Positions 47,129-54,580 of a stretch of 64,000 nucleotides of DNA are shown in pieces. Position numbers and translations under genes: made by a program. How positions within the stretch are numbered: the first letter of the stretch is position 1; each line of letters begins with the position of its first letter. Where the stretch lies: contig NZ_CAAJGK010000052.1 in NCBI RefSeq assembly GCF_900996245.1, positions 124,001 to 188,000 on the forward strand, read 5' to 3'. Under the pieces are notes generated by a model, which saw only the letters and a program-made list of their open reading frames with translations, was not told where the DNA came from and did not search any database. This stretch comes from Paraburkholderia sp. BCC1886. GTDB taxonomy: Bacteria; Pseudomonadota; Gammaproteobacteria; Burkholderiales; Burkholderiaceae.

Positions 47129-48439
47129 CTACACCCCTTTCTCCTGACCCGACTCGCGCCCTCTCAACACCGCATAAAGCAGAATCGCGCCGAACGTAGC
47201 CGTTCCGATTCCGCCGAGTCCGAAGCTGCCCAGCTTCAACGAGAAGTCTCCCGCGCCAAGCACCAGCGTCACGGCCGCGACGATCAGATTGCGGTTGTCC
47301 GAGAAGTCCACCCGGTTGACTACCCAGATTCGCGCGCCCGTAACGGCGATCAGACCGAACACGACAATCGATACGCCGCCCAGCACCGGACCCGGAATCG
47401 TCTGGATCACCGCGCCGAACTTCGGCGAGAAACCCAGCACCAGTGCGATCACCGCAGCGATCACGAACACCAGCGTCGAGTAGATTTTCGTCACCGCCAT
47501 TACGCCGATATTCTCGGCATACGTCGTCACGCCCGTGCCGCCCGCAAAACCGGACGCGATCGTCGCCAGTCCATCACCGAGAAACGCACGGCCGACGTAA
47601 CGGTCGAGATTCTGTCCGGTCATTGCGCTGACCGCCTTGATATGCCCGAGGTTTTCCGCGACCAGAATCACGGCGATGGGCACCAGCAGGGTCATCGCCT
47701 GGGCGTTGAAGACCGGCGCCGTGAAGTGCGGCAAGCCGAACCACGCGGCGTTTGCGACGACTGCGAAGTCGATCGGCTTGCCCATGCCGAGACAGTTCGT
47801 GACGATCGCGTAGATCGCATACGCGAGCAGCAGGCCGACCAGGATCAGCAGGCGCTGCAGCATGCCGCGCGCGAAGACCGCGACCGCGCCGACGCAGAGC
47901 ACCGTGACCAGCGCCATCCACGAATCGAAGTTGCTGCCGCTCACGCCGTGCACTGCGATCGGCGCGAGATTCAGACCGATCACGCAGACGATCGCGCCCG
48001 TGACGACCGGCGGCATCAGCGTCTCGATCCAGCGCGTGCCGATGGCGGAGACGATCAGTCCGATGATCGCGTACACCGCGCCGCACGCGATGATCCCGCC
48101 CAACGCGACGCCGATATTCGGGTTGGCGCCGTGTCCGGCATAGCCCGTCACCGCGATCACCAGACCGATGAACGAGAAGCTCGAGCCGAGATAGCTCGGC
48201 ACGCGGCCGCCGACCAGCACGAAGAACAGCAGCGTGCCGATGCCCGACATGAAGATGCACAGGTTCGGATCGAAACCCATCAGCAACGGCGCAAGCACCG
48301 TCGAGCCGAACATCGCGACGACGTGCTGGATGCCCATCGCGAACATCTGCGGCCACGCGAGCCGCTCGTCGATGCCGACGATCTGGCCGTCGCGGGCGGC
48401 AGGCTGGCGGCGCCAGCGCGGGAAATAGGAATCGGCCAT
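47129..48439 (-). CDS. NCS2 family nucleobase permease (uracil-xanthine type)
   Basis: 436-residue inner-membrane transporter with about 14 hydrophobic segments. The NCS2 signature region QNLGHIK-like AENLGHIKAVSAMTGQNLDR and ...GGTGVTTYAENIGVMAVT is clear. The sequence resembles uracil permeases (UraA/RutG type), so uracil or a related pyrimidine is the best guess. Convergent with the secreted hydrolase 54 bp away; a hairpin GGGGTGT-N8-ACACCCC (47116-47137) overlaps the stop and may be a weak terminator for the hydrolase gene. Confidence 0.9.
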   Translation of the reverse strand: MADSYFPRWRRQPAARDGQIVGIDERLAWPQMFAMGIQHVVAMFGSTVLAPLLMGFDPNLCIFMSGIGTLLFFVLVGGRVPSYLGSSFSFIGLVIAVTGYAGHGANPNIGVALGGIIACGAVYAIIGLIVSAIGTRWIETLMPPVVTGAIVCVIGLNLAPIAVHGVSGSNFDSWMALVTVLCVGAVAVFARGMLQRLLILVGLLLAYAIYAIVTNCLGMGKPIDFAVVANAAWFGLPHFTAPVFNAQAMTLLVPIAVILVAENLGHIKAVSAMTGQNLDRYVGRAFLGDGLATIASGFAGGTGVTTYAENIGVMAVTKIYSTLVFVIAAVIALVLGFSPKFGAVIQTIPGPVLGGVSIVVFGLIAVTGARIWVVNRVDFSDNRNLIVAAVTLVLGAGDFSLKLGSFGLGGIGTATFGAILLYAVLRGRESGQEKGV

Positions 48440-48585
48440 CGCGGGGTCTCCTTTATTCGATGTGTTGTCGGTGTTGTCGATGTGTCGTCGAGGTGTCCGG
48501 GGGCGGCGCCGCTCAGGGCCGCCGTCCGGATTCAGGCGCGAGTGTACGGAGTGGCTCGACGACCCGCAAGGGCGCGCGGTGGCGC

Positions 48586-50151
48586 TCAGCCGTGCTGCGC
48601 CTGCAGCGAAAACACCGTGACCGCCGCCTGCAGATGGCGCGCCTGATCCGCCATCGAAGCCGCCGCCGCAGCAGCCTGTTCGACCAGCGCGGCGTTCTGC
48701 TGGGTCACGTCGTCCATCTGCGCGACGGCGCGGTTCACCTCTTCGATGCCCGTGCTCTGTTCGCGCGACGCCGACGAAATCTCACCCATGATGTCGGTCA
48801 CCCGCTGCACCGCGTGCGTGACCTCGGCCATTGTCTGGCCGGCGCGCTCGGCGAGTTGCGCGCCGTTGCCGACCCGCGCCGTCGAGTTCTCGATGAGCTC
48901 CTTGATCTCCTTCGCCGATACCGCGCTGCGCTGCGCGAGCGAACGCACTTCCCCTGCCACCACGGCGAAACCGCGTCCCTGTTCGCCGCCGCGCGCCGCT
49001 TCCACCGCGGCGTTCAGCGCGAGGATATTGGTCTGGAACGCGATGCCTTCGATCACCGCGATGATGTCCGTCATGCGCCGCGAACCGGCCGCGAGTTCGC
49101 GCATCGTCTCGACCACGTCGCCGACCAGATGGCTGCCGCGCGCCGCCACTTCCGAGGCGCCGTGTGCAACGCCGCCCGCCTGCTGAGCGTTCTGCGCATT
49201 CGCCTTCACCGTCGAGGTCAGTTCCTGCATGCTCGATGCGGTTTGCTGCAACGCGGCGGCCTGCTCTTCGGTGCGTTGCGATAGATCGGTGTTGCCCTGC
49301 GCGATCTCGCCCGACGCCAGCAGAATCGATTCGCTCGACTCGCTGATGCCCGCGACGATTCCCGCCAGACGTTCGCGCATGTTGCTCAATGCGAACAGCA
49401 GACTGCCGGTATCGTCCGCGCGCGTGTCGACGCGCACGCTCAGGTCGCCGCCAGCGATGCGGTTGGCAATCTGCACCGCGTAGTCCGGTTCGCCGCCCAA
49501 CTGCCGCGACAGACGCCGCGCGATCAACGCGGCAAGCCAGGCGCCGACCACGAGCGCGCCCAGCACCAGCGCGAGCATCACGACGCGCATGCGGCGATAG
49601 CGCGCGGTCGCGTCGTCCTGCGAATGCGTCGCCTGCTGACGGCGATAGTCGATCAGCGCGGTGATGCGATCGCGCAGCGCCTCGCTCGACGCAATCGCGC
49701 GCCGCACGAGTTCGTGATCGTCGACACCGGCGGGTATCGGCGCGAGGCCGATCTGCTGATGCACGATGTCGTCCCACACCGCCGACCTGCTCAGCACCTC
49801 GTCGAACATCGCGCGATCTTCGGGCGTCGCGATCGTCGCGCGATACTGGTCGTACGCATCGTGCAGGCCTTTGAGCGATGCCACGATGGTGTCCTTCAAC
49901 TGCCGGCGACCCGCGTCGTCGGCTGCGTAACCGAGATTGGCCGCGCCCAGATCCGCGTCGATCTTGTGGCGGTTCGCCTCTTCGAGCCAATACAGCCCAT
50001 CCATACTTTTGTCGCAAATTGCGTCGGTGATGGCGTGCATCGACGCCAGCGTGCTCAGCGACGTGGCGCCGATCACGACAACGAAGCCGATCACCACGGC
50101 AAACGCCAGCAACAACTTCCTGAAAACCGGCATGCGGTCGAACCACTTCAT
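48586..50151 (-). CDS. Methyl-accepting chemotaxis protein
   Basis: 521-residue chemoreceptor. TM1 about residues 11-33, periplasmic four-helix sensor (to about 188), TM2 about 189-212, HAMP, and a cytoplasmic signalling domain with the invariant hairpin tip (IAFQTNILALNAAVEAAR). It lacks a C-terminal NWETF-type pentapeptide (it ends QAQHG). The 7-residue N-terminal cytoplasmic stub is short. Ligand unknown. It is 424 bp from the diguanylate cyclase on the same strand. Confidence 0.94.
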   Translation of the reverse strand: MKWFDRMPVFRKLLLAFAVVIGFVVVIGATSLSTLASMHAITDAICDKSMDGLYWLEEANRHKIDADLGAANLGYAADDAGRRQLKDTIVASLKGLHDAYDQYRATIATPEDRAMFDEVLSRSAVWDDIVHQQIGLAPIPAGVDDHELVRRAIASSEALRDRITALIDYRRQQATHSQDDATARYRRMRVVMLALVLGALVVGAWLAALIARRLSRQLGGEPDYAVQIANRIAGGDLSVRVDTRADDTGSLLFALSNMRERLAGIVAGISESSESILLASGEIAQGNTDLSQRTEEQAAALQQTASSMQELTSTVKANAQNAQQAGGVAHGASEVAARGSHLVGDVVETMRELAAGSRRMTDIIAVIEGIAFQTNILALNAAVEAARGGEQGRGFAVVAGEVRSLAQRSAVSAKEIKELIENSTARVGNGAQLAERAGQTMAEVTHAVQRVTDIMGEISSASREQSTGIEEVNRAVAQMDDVTQQNAALVEQAAAAAASMADQARHLQAAVTVFSLQAQHG

Positions 50152-50575
50152 TTCGCTTTCCTTCGTTAACCTGATCGATCGCCTGATCGCCGCGCCCTCG
50201 CGAGAAATTCGCGAGCGACAGGATGCGCAGCGGCGCCCACCCTTTTACGGCGCGAGCGGACGGACCTGAAGCGCCAAATAACAGGGATAACCGGGACAGG
50301 ATGATGTAAGGCGTTGTTGGCTAACTGGCAGATCTGCGAGAAATGCACAAGACGTGACGCGCGACCGAAGGCCACGCCCCACGTTTGGGATTTGTCTGAT
50401 TTATGAGTTGGAGGCGCGCCCGTAGACTTCGTTCGTTGCGTTCACTTCCATGGGTGAGCGCAGCAAGCTGTGCGATGTTGTTGTAACTCTCCGACTTGCC
50501 GCTCACGCTCCCCCGGCGTGAGCGGTTTTTTTTCGTCCCGGCAACCGCGCTGAGTCGTCGTGGAGCGCGCGGCGG
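50152..50575. other. Intergenic region with an orphan + strand terminator
   Basis: 424 bp between the chemoreceptor and GGDEF genes, both on the minus strand. The only strong feature is the + strand terminator at 50499. The part from 50152 to 50300 should hold the chemoreceptor's promoter and 50340-50500 could hold a small RNA on the + strand. Confidence 0.5.
50499..50533 (+). terminator. Orphan rho-independent terminator
   Basis: Perfect 10-bp stem CCGCTCACGC / GCGTGAGCGG with a 7-base loop and eight Ts (50526-50533). On the + strand no gene lies upstream for over 3 kb; on the minus strand the T run is replaced by A's before the stem, so it would not act as a minus-strand terminator. Confidence 0.8.
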
Positions 50576-52087
50576 TTATTTTCCCGAAACCGTCGCCCGG
50601 CGTTCGCGCCGCGCCTCGATCCGCTCGCCATACCGCACCACCCGATTGCGGCCCGCGTCCTTCGCCGCATAGAGCGCCTCGTCGGCCGCGTTCACGAGCG
50701 CACGGCTGGTGGCGAACGCCTGCCCTTCCGTACACGCTACGCCAAGGCACACCGTCAACGTGTGATGGGTGCTCGCCACGTGGCGCAGGCCGAGCGCCTG
50801 CACGGCGGCCCGAATTTTTTCGGCGATCCGCAGCGCGCCGAACAGGTCGGTGTCCGGCAAGAGCACCGCGAACTCTTCGCCGCCATAACGCGCCGCCGTA
50901 TCGCCCGGACGCCTCACGCTCTGCGCGATGCTGCGCGCGACCGCGATCAGCGCGTCGTCGCCGGCCGAATGGCCGTACAGATCGTTGAAGCCTTTAAAGC
51001 TATCGACGTCGATCAGCAGCATCGACAACGCCCAGCCGTTACGCTGCGCGCGGCGCCATTCTTCGTCGGCGCGTTCCTCGAAACTGCGGCGGTTGTTCAA
51101 GCCGGTCAGGCCGTCGGTACGGGCGAGTTGGCGGAGTTCTTCTTCGGCTGCCAGACGCCGGCGCAACTGCTGGGTCAGCAGCACGGCAAACGCGATCAGC
51201 GTGGCGTCGAGCGCGGCGATCAGCGAGCCGATAATCCACGCGCGATGCCGCCAGCCCACGTAGATATCGCGCGTCGACAGCGCTACGTCGAGAATCAGCG
51301 GATACATGTCGATATGGCGGAACGCGTACCAGCGTTCGACGCTGTCGATAGCCGCCGTGCCGAAGAAATCGCCGCTCGGCTGTTCGGCGAACCGCGAGTA
51401 GTTCGCGGTGCCCGTCAGATTGATGCCGATAATTTTCGGATCGTACGGACGGCGCATCAGCATCGTGCCGTCGCTCAGCATCAGCGCCATCGAACCGCCG
51501 GCGCCGAGATTCATCCCGTCGAACAGACGCTGGAAATAGGTCAGCCGCATGGTGCCGAGCACTACACCGCCAAAACTGCCATCGGCCCGCGTGATACGCC
51601 GGCTCAACGCGATGCTGCGTTCGCCGCTCTTCGACTTCGGCACGAAAGGATGGCTGACGTACAGGCCGACATTCGGCGAATCGCGCTGTACCTTGAAGTA
51701 ATCGCGATCCGCGAGATTGAGATGACGCGGCGGCGAACCGAGGGAATCGAAGACGACGTTGCCGAGTTCGTCGGTGACCAGAATGGAACCCAGGTCCTTG
51801 GCGCTGGCCGAGCCGTCGAACAGCACCATCTGGCGCAGCGCCGGCGACAGGCCCAGCACGCCCGGCTGCTTCAGACCGTCGATCACCGCGCGCAACGACA
51901 GGTCGTAGATTTCCAGATTGCGCGACACATCGCGCTCGATCAGCAGGGACACGTTGTAGACCGAGTCCTGCGCGCGCCGCAGCGCGTCGTCGCGCATCTG
52001 CGCCAGCACCCACACGGCAATCGCCAGCATCGCGCTGGCTAGCACGATGCTGATTGCAATCACGATGTTCGGACGGCGCGTCACCAT
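50576..52087 (-). CDS. Diguanylate cyclase with periplasmic sensor (GGDEF)
   Basis: 503-residue membrane protein: TM1 about residues 8-30, a dCache/PDC-like periplasmic sensor (about 35-270; NVVFDSLG, ALSRRITRADGSFGGVV), TM2 about 275-298, and a C-terminal GGDEF domain with an intact active site YGGEEF and DGLTGLNNRR, so it should make c-di-GMP. An I-site RxxD (RRPGD) five residues before YGGEEF suggests product inhibition. Start is uncertain: ATG at 52087 or 52123 lack clear ribosome sites; I chose the one closest to the TM. It separates the two chemoreceptors. Confidence 0.9.
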   Translation of the reverse strand: MVTRRPNIVIAISIVLASAMLAIAVWVLAQMRDDALRRAQDSVYNVSLLIERDVSRNLEIYDLSLRAVIDGLKQPGVLGLSPALRQMVLFDGSASAKDLGSILVTDELGNVVFDSLGSPPRHLNLADRDYFKVQRDSPNVGLYVSHPFVPKSKSGERSIALSRRITRADGSFGGVVLGTMRLTYFQRLFDGMNLGAGGSMALMLSDGTMLMRRPYDPKIIGINLTGTANYSRFAEQPSGDFFGTAAIDSVERWYAFRHIDMYPLILDVALSTRDIYVGWRHRAWIIGSLIAALDATLIAFAVLLTQQLRRRLAAEEELRQLARTDGLTGLNNRRSFEERADEEWRRAQRNGWALSMLLIDVDSFKGFNDLYGHSAGDDALIAVARSIAQSVRRPGDTAARYGGEEFAVLLPDTDLFGALRIAEKIRAAVQALGLRHVASTHHTLTVCLGVACTEGQAFATSRALVNAADEALYAAKDAGRNRVVRYGERIEARRERRATVSGK

Positions 52088-52195
52088 GGTTTCTTGTTTG
52101 GGCGTGCGCTGGGCCAAGCGCATGTGAATGTGGGCGCGCCGCGACGGGCGCATCTCGATAGCAGGTAGCGTAACAGAGGGTGCGCTGCATCAAAG

Positions 52196-52260
52196 CATCG
52201 AAAAGCCGGTGTTTTTCCGGTTAATACACGGACTTTGTCGCTCAACCGGCTTTTTCGATG
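52196..52260. repeat. Inverted repeat with 15-bp arms
   Basis: Arm CATCGAAAAGCCGGT (52196-52210) is matched by ACCGGCTTTTTCGATG (52245-52260) with one extra T, around a 34-base loop that contains another CCGGTT. It could be a transcription terminator, an operator, or an RNA hairpin of the diguanylate cyclase leader. Confidence 0.6.
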
Positions 52261-52390
52261 TTCACGCGTGGTGGATGGCGACTGCAAGCGCGGCGTGCCC
52301 CTTTCTGCGTGCCCGAGCGTGTTTCTAGCAAAACCTACCGCTTATGCGGTGAGGCTCGACCCGCCCAGTAGAGATTTACCCGATAACGCT

Positions 52391-52417
52391 TAAGTCCTCC
52401 TGTCCGCGGTCCGATAA
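52391..52417 (+). promoter_or_regulatory. Candidate sigma-28 (FliA) promoter for the chemoreceptor
   Basis: TAAGTCCT (52391-52398), 11 bases, TCCGATAA (52410-52417). The canonical FliA promoter is TAAAGTTT-N11-GCCGATAA; here the -10 matches 7 of 8 and the spacing is exact, while the -35 matches mainly in its TAA core. It would give a leader of about 150 bases. Confidence 0.55.
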
Positions 52418-52576
52418 CAGGTAGTAGGGATACCCCATTTCCGCTACACGGAGGCGGAGGTAATCGCGCGGAGTCGCCGACAGGACAGACGTACGGCGGC
52501 CGGATAGACGCTCCCAAAGCCCGGACCTGAGAGTCCATTACGAACACCTACGTTTTCGTTATTGGAGAAGTACATC

Positions 52577-54337
52577 GTGACACTCAAGCAATTCACCATC
52601 AGAACCAAGCTGATTGCCGGCTTCGGCATGCTCACGCTCATCGTGGTCGCGGTCTCCGCGCTGTCCCTGAAATCGCTCAGCGATTCGACCGATGGGTTTT
52701 CCAACTTCGTACACGGCATCAACGCACGCGCGGATATGGCCGTGCAGGTGCGAACCGCTGTCGACCGTCGCGCGATTGCCGCGCGTAACCTGGTGCTGGT
52801 GACCAAACAACAGGATCTCGACCTCGAAAAAGCCGATGTGCTGCGCGCCCATGAAGACGTGCAGACTAATCTGAAGAAGCTCAACGACATGATCGCGAGC
52901 GCGTCGGACACCACCGAAAAGGCGCGCAGCCTGGTGGGCGAGATCGATCGCGTGGAAGCCTTGTATGGGCCGGTCGCTACCGACATCGTCAGCCTTGCGC
53001 TGAATAACCGGCGCGACGATGCGATCGTCAAGATGGACGAACAATGCCGGCCGTTGCTGGCCGCGCTGGTGCGTGCGACCAATGCTTATGCCGATTACAC
53101 GCATAGCCGCCAGGAACAGTTGATCGGCGATTATCAGGCGCATTACGAGAGCCAGCGCAATCTGCTGGTGACCTTGTGTCTGATTGCGGTGGTGCTGGCG
53201 ATCGGCGCTTGTACGCTGATTACGCGTGCCGTCACCGGGCCGTTGCGGCAGGCAATCGACGTGGCGCGGACTGTTTCGCAAGGCGATCTGCGTACGCGTA
53301 TCGATGTCGAGGGCAGCGATGAAACCAGCCGGCTGCTGGCTGCGCTGCGGGAGATGAATGAGCGATTGACTGCCATCGTCGGACGGGTGCGCGATAGCAG
53401 CACGAGCATTGCCGGCGCGGCGCGTCAGATCGCGGCGGGGAATATGGATTTGAGTCAGCGGACCGAGCAGCAGGCCGCGTCGTTGCAGGAGACCGCGGCC
53501 AGCATGGAAGAGCTGACGTCTACTGTTAAGCAGAATGCCGATAACGCGCAGCAGGGTACCGTGCTGGCCGCGTCCGCTTCGTCGATCGCCCAGCGCGGCA
53601 GCAACGTGGTCGGTCAGGTGGTGAGCACGATGCACGACATCAGCGATAGCTCGACCAAGATCGCGGATATCACCGGGATGATCGAGGGGATTGCTTTTCA
53701 GACCAATATTCTCGCGTTGAATGCGGCGGTCGAAGCGGCGCGTGCTGGTGAGCAGGGGCGTGGGTTTGCGGTGGTGGCGAGCGAGGTGCGCAGTCTCGCG
53801 CAACGGTCGTCTAGCGCGGCGAAGGAGATCAAGGATCTGATCGCGAGTTCGGTGGACAAGATTCGCGATGGGTCGGCGCTGGCTAGTGAGGCTGGGAAGA
53901 CGATGGCCGAGGTGACCCAGGCGGTTGCGCGGGTGACGGACATCATGTCGGAGATCGCGGCGGCTTCGAGCGAGCAAAGTCGTGGGATCGAACAGGTTAA
54001 CGTGGCGATCACGCAGATGGATAACGTTACGCAGCAGAACGCGGCCTTGGTTGAGGAGGCGGCGGCGGCTTCGAGGTCGATGGAGGATCAGGGGCAGCAT
54101 TTGAATGAGGCTGTGGCGTTCTTTCAGATTCTGGAGGGGCGTGGGGGGGTTGAGAGAGGGGCGGCTTTGGCGGTGGGTGGGGCTGGGGTTGGGGTTGCTC
54201 AGGTGGGGATGCGGCGCGCAGGGGCTGGGGTTTCGGGAGTGGCGCCGGTTCGGCGGCCGGTGCCGGTGCGGGCGATGCCGGTTGCTGCGCTCGCGGCGGG
54301 GGCTACGGGCGGTGATGATGGGTGGGATACGTTTTGA
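52577..54337 (+). CDS. Methyl-accepting chemotaxis protein with C-terminal CheR-binding-type pentapeptide
   Basis: 586-residue chemoreceptor: TM1 about residues 7-29, a periplasmic four-helix-bundle sensor with a Tar-like layout, TM2 about 190-212, HAMP, and signalling domain (IAFQTNILALNAAVEAAR). After the last helix there is a 60-residue Gly/Val/Ala/Pro-rich flexible tail ending GWDTF, which fits the xWxxF tether that binds CheR/CheB. GTG at 52577 with a strong GGAGAAG site 6 bases before decides the start; TTG at 52562 is an alternative that would put the ribosome site inside the gene. The final 600 bp are strongly G-biased on the coding strand. Confidence 0.93.
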   Translation: MTLKQFTIRTKLIAGFGMLTLIVVAVSALSLKSLSDSTDGFSNFVHGINARADMAVQVRTAVDRRAIAARNLVLVTKQQDLDLEKADVLRAHEDVQTNLKKLNDMIASASDTTEKARSLVGEIDRVEALYGPVATDIVSLALNNRRDDAIVKMDEQCRPLLAALVRATNAYADYTHSRQEQLIGDYQAHYESQRNLLVTLCLIAVVLAIGACTLITRAVTGPLRQAIDVARTVSQGDLRTRIDVEGSDETSRLLAALREMNERLTAIVGRVRDSSTSIAGAARQIAAGNMDLSQRTEQQAASLQETAASMEELTSTVKQNADNAQQGTVLAASASSIAQRGSNVVGQVVSTMHDISDSSTKIADITGMIEGIAFQTNILALNAAVEAARAGEQGRGFAVVASEVRSLAQRSSSAAKEIKDLIASSVDKIRDGSALASEAGKTMAEVTQAVARVTDIMSEIAAASSEQSRGIEQVNVAITQMDNVTQQNAALVEEAAAASRSMEDQGQHLNEAVAFFQILEGRGGVERGAALAVGGAGVGVAQVGMRRAGAGVSGVAPVRRPVPVRAMPVAALAAGATGGDDGWDTF

Positions 54338-54415
54338 TTTTTCGTGGTTTTGACGGGCGCCGCGGCTGGTTGGGCGCGGCGCTTACGTTACGTTACAAGT
54401 GCGGGGCGCGCGGGG

Positions 54416-54429
54416 GTGTTCCGAAACAC
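54416..54429. promoter_or_regulatory. Candidate enhancer site upstream of the sigma-54-like promoter
   Basis: GTGTT-CCGA-AACAC, an inverted repeat with 5-bp arms, about 120 bp upstream of the presumed start of transcription of the repeat-rich lipoprotein gene. Position and symmetry fit an upstream activator sequence for a sigma-54 activator. Identity of the activator is unknown. Confidence 0.4.
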
Positions 54430-54470
54430 GTCGGGATGGTTTCTGGGGTTTCTTGTTTTAGATTTTTCTC

Positions 54471-54483
54471 TAACTGTTTGATT
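54471..54483. promoter_or_regulatory. IHF-binding consensus
   Basis: TAACTGTTTGATT matches the IHF consensus WATCARNNNNTTR on the complementary strand at every position. It lies in an AT-rich patch in otherwise GC-rich DNA, between the inverted repeat and the -24/-12 element, where IHF usually bends DNA in sigma-54 promoters. Confidence 0.55.
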
Positions 54484-54523
54484 TTTCGCTGTTATTTTCT
54501 TATGGAGGACGTAGGAATGAAAA

Positions 54524-54539
54524 TGGCATGACACTTGCA
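54524..54539 (+). promoter_or_regulatory. Sigma-54 (-24/-12) promoter
   Basis: TGGCATGACACTTGCA, where the consensus is TGGCACRNNNNTTGCW. GG (-24) and GC (-12) are spaced by exactly 10 bases and 15 of 16 positions match the consensus. Transcription would start near 54550, about 31 bases before the ATG with its GGGGGAG ribosome site. Confidence 0.72.
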
Positions 54540-54580
54540 GTTAGCTCCTCGGCCATTATCAATTTACGGGGGAGCAAATC

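Larger units (their letters stand above)
52088..52576. other. Divergent regulatory region between the diguanylate cyclase and a chemoreceptor
   Basis: About 490 bp. Contains a long inverted repeat (52196-52260), a sigma-28-like promoter (52391-52417), and a second CCGATAA copy at 52380-52386 without a good -35. The remainder shows no coding frame that I can support. Confidence 0.5.

Noticed and set aside
47116..47137. GGGGTGT-N8-ACACCCC hairpin as a terminator
   Set aside because: Only three Ts follow and it overlaps the permease stop; too weak to list as a feature.
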